A stretch of 6,050 nucleotides of DNA from contig JAFAIY010000553.1 in assembly GCA_019236485.1 (NCBI GenBank), forward strand, positions 1 through 6,050, read 5' to 3'. Position numbers and translations under genes: made by a program. Below are positions 5,929 through 6,050 of this stretch, in pieces (positions within the stretch are counted from its first letter, which is position 1; the number at the start of each line of letters is the position of its first letter). The notes beneath the pieces were generated by a model. The model worked only from the letters and a program-made list of their open reading frames with translations. It had not been told where the DNA came from and did not search any database. Source of the stretch: Comamonas sp. (GTDB taxonomy: Bacteria > Pseudomonadota > Gammaproteobacteria > Burkholderiales > Burkholderiaceae_C).

Positions 5929-6050
5929 CATTTGTCTATGCAATTTTTCTTGACATGGATCAAGTTGTCTGTGCAAGCTTGGGGTCCTGTGGGGTGATTT
6001 AATCCAAGTCTAATCAAGCTGATATTTGATATTGAATCTCAGAAAGCAAT
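5929..6050. other. AT-richer intergenic region at the right edge
   Basis: No coding frame is supported from 5929 to the window end. Base composition is visibly more AT-rich than the rest, as in an upstream regulatory region. It holds the FNR-type box and two TAATC repeats 11 bp apart (6000-6004 and 6011-6015). ATCAA (6013-6017) and TTGAT (6026-6030) form an outward-spaced inverted pair. The gene it serves is outside the window. Confidence 0.5.
5950..5963. promoter_or_regulatory. FNR/Anr-type binding site
   Basis: TTGAC-ATGG-ATCAA matches the FNR/Anr consensus TTGAT-N4-ATCAA at nine of ten defined positions. It lies in the intergenic region after the chemoreceptor terminator, so the target gene is most likely on the plus strand just past the window. 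Although TTGACA here equals a perfect -35, no -10 lies 16-18 bases downstream, which favours an activator site. Candidate -10 hexamers TTTAAT (5998-6003) and TCTAAT (6009-6014) would place the box near -53 or -64, not the classic -41.5. Confidence 0.55.

Noticed and set aside
5950..5978. TTGACA at 5950 as a sigma-70 -35 element
   Set aside because: No TATAAT-like hexamer lies 16-18 bases downstream; the FNR-type palindrome explains the match better.

Overview
This 6,050-base window is GC-rich chromosomal DNA. Its proteins (a Burkholderiales-type MoaA, an E. coli-like family I inorganic pyrophosphatase, DUF2889 and DUF962/Mpo1-like proteins, a Tsr-like chemoreceptor) and one intergenic repeat resembling a motif I associate with Comamonadaceae suggest a beta-proteobacterium of the order Burkholderiales, most likely Comamonadaceae (Comamonas, Delftia or Acidovorax type). 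The genus call is inference from sequence style; no search was run.

Left half, minus strand. From position 2680 leftward lie a Crp/Fnr-family regulator, a DUF2889 protein with a recognisable sigma-70-type promoter in front of it, and moaA (molybdenum cofactor biosynthesis). The last few codons of moaA fall beyond position 1. A short intergenic repeat and an inverted repeat sit between the DUF2889 gene and moaA.

Right half, plus strand. Divergent from the regulator is a small integral membrane protein of the DUF962/Mpo1-like family with a strong Shine-Dalgarno sequence. It is followed by ppa (soluble inorganic pyrophosphatase) and a full-length methyl-accepting chemotaxis protein. Each of ppa and the chemoreceptor gene is preceded by a -10-like hexamer, then a GC hairpin with a seven-T run, then the start codon. 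The hairpins may be terminators of the preceding genes, 5'-leader elements, or both. After the chemoreceptor come a good intrinsic terminator and an AT-richer intergenic region. That region holds a near-consensus FNR/Anr-type box, which probably controls an oxygen-responsive gene starting just past the window.

The genes are mostly independent housekeeping or sensory functions, and no operon-wide pathway is evident. I found no mobile element, CRISPR array, tRNA, rRNA or defence island. The best leads are regulatory: the FNR-type box at the right edge, the repeated -10/hairpin/T-tract leader layout, and a Crp/Fnr regulator whose recognition helix differs from both CRP and FNR. I see no convincing evidence for a wholly new multi-gene system.
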